Origin: Nocardioides sp.
GTDB lineage: Bacteria > Actinomycetota > Actinomycetes > Propionibacteriales > Nocardioidaceae
Assembly: GCA_025965295.1 (NCBI GenBank)
Contig: JAOPXF010000416.1
Coordinates: 1 to 5,561, forward strand
Length of the DNA: 5,561 nt
Reading direction: 5' to 3'
Both the position numbers and the translations under genes were made by a program. The notes beneath the pieces are model-generated. The model made no database searches. It was not told the origin of the DNA and worked only from the letters and a program-made list of their open reading frames with translations. This document shows positions 5,349 to 5,561 of this stretch, piece by piece (position 1 is the stretch's first letter; each line of letters starts with the position of its first letter).

Positions 5349-5561
5349 TCAGTCATCGCTGAACCGTGCACGTAGGCGGTCGAACGAGACTGCGCTTATG
5401 AGCAGGGCGCCCTGCGCGACGTTCTGCCAGAACGGGTCGACGCCTTGGAGGACCAGGCCGTTGTTGAGGAAGCCGACGATCAGCAGGCCAATCATCGTCC
5501 CGAAGACCGTGCCCTCACCGCCCGATAACGTGGTGCCGCCGAGCACGACGGCCGTGATGAC
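5349..5561 (-). CDS. Ribose-type (CUT2) sugar ABC transporter permease, C-terminal part
   Basis: The last 70 residues of an inner-membrane permease like RbsC, whose job is to form the channel for sugar uptake with a periplasmic-type (here lipoprotein) binding protein and an ATPase. The frame is open to the right edge, so the start is outside the window. Signature: VVLGGTTLSGGEGTVFGT (5-22), a hydrophobic helix with LIVGFLNNGL (27-36), then GVDPFWQNVAQGALLISAV (40-58), all as in the C-terminus of RbsC, and a short basic/acidic tail. The 33-base gap to the GMC gene and shared strand indicate one operon. The ATPase and binding-protein genes are expected upstream, beyond the window. The substrate is not set by this fragment; xylose, ribose, rhamnose and polyol systems share it. 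Confidence 0.9.
   Translation of the reverse strand, partial: VITAVVLGGTTLSGGEGTVFGTMIGLLIVGFLNNGLVLQGVDPFWQNVAQGALLISAVSFDRLRARFSDD

Noticed and set aside
1..5561. CRISPR array, tRNA or rRNA gene, riboswitch, or defence/toxin system
   Set aside because: No regularly spaced repeats, no cloverleaf or conserved RNA motif, and no nuclease, toxin or reverse transcriptase motifs were seen on either strand.

Overview
The window is very GC-rich with strong G/C bias at third codon positions, and its gene content points to a high-GC actinomycete, plausibly Nocardioidaceae-like. That placement rests on codon bias and gene-order memory, not on a phylogenetic marker. It has three blocks. No complete novel system is visible.

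Block 1 (1-2494, plus strand) is core genome. It holds the 3' part of a KimA-type potassium importer of the APC superfamily, overlapping by 4 bases a TRAM-domain, Fe-S, SAM-dependent RNA m5U methyltransferase. The same pair sits side by side in Mycobacterium tuberculosis (Rv2690c-Rv2689c, beside the ceoB/ceoC K+ genes, from memory), so this looks like a conserved actinobacterial arrangement.

Block 2 (2495-3454) has no intact gene. It contains the decayed C-terminal end of a transposase on the minus strand, most like the IS110 family, broken by a stop codon and by a frameshift that can be located to a few bases. It also holds a weaker broken reading frame (2588-2731 and upstream) of unknown origin and a short tandem repeat. 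It reads as a scar between core and accessory DNA.

Block 3 (3455-5561, minus strand) is part of a sugar or polyol utilisation operon. In transcription order it has the C-terminus of a ribose-type (CUT2) ABC permease cut by the window edge, a GMC-family FAD oxidoreductase, and an L-rhamnose-mutarotase-family protein. Gaps are 33 and 73 bases, each complete gene has a clear Shine-Dalgarno sequence, and the 73-base gap carries two inverted repeats. The likely logic is import of a sugar, anomer interconversion by the mutarotase, and oxidation by the flavoenzyme. The actual substrate cannot be read from the sequence.
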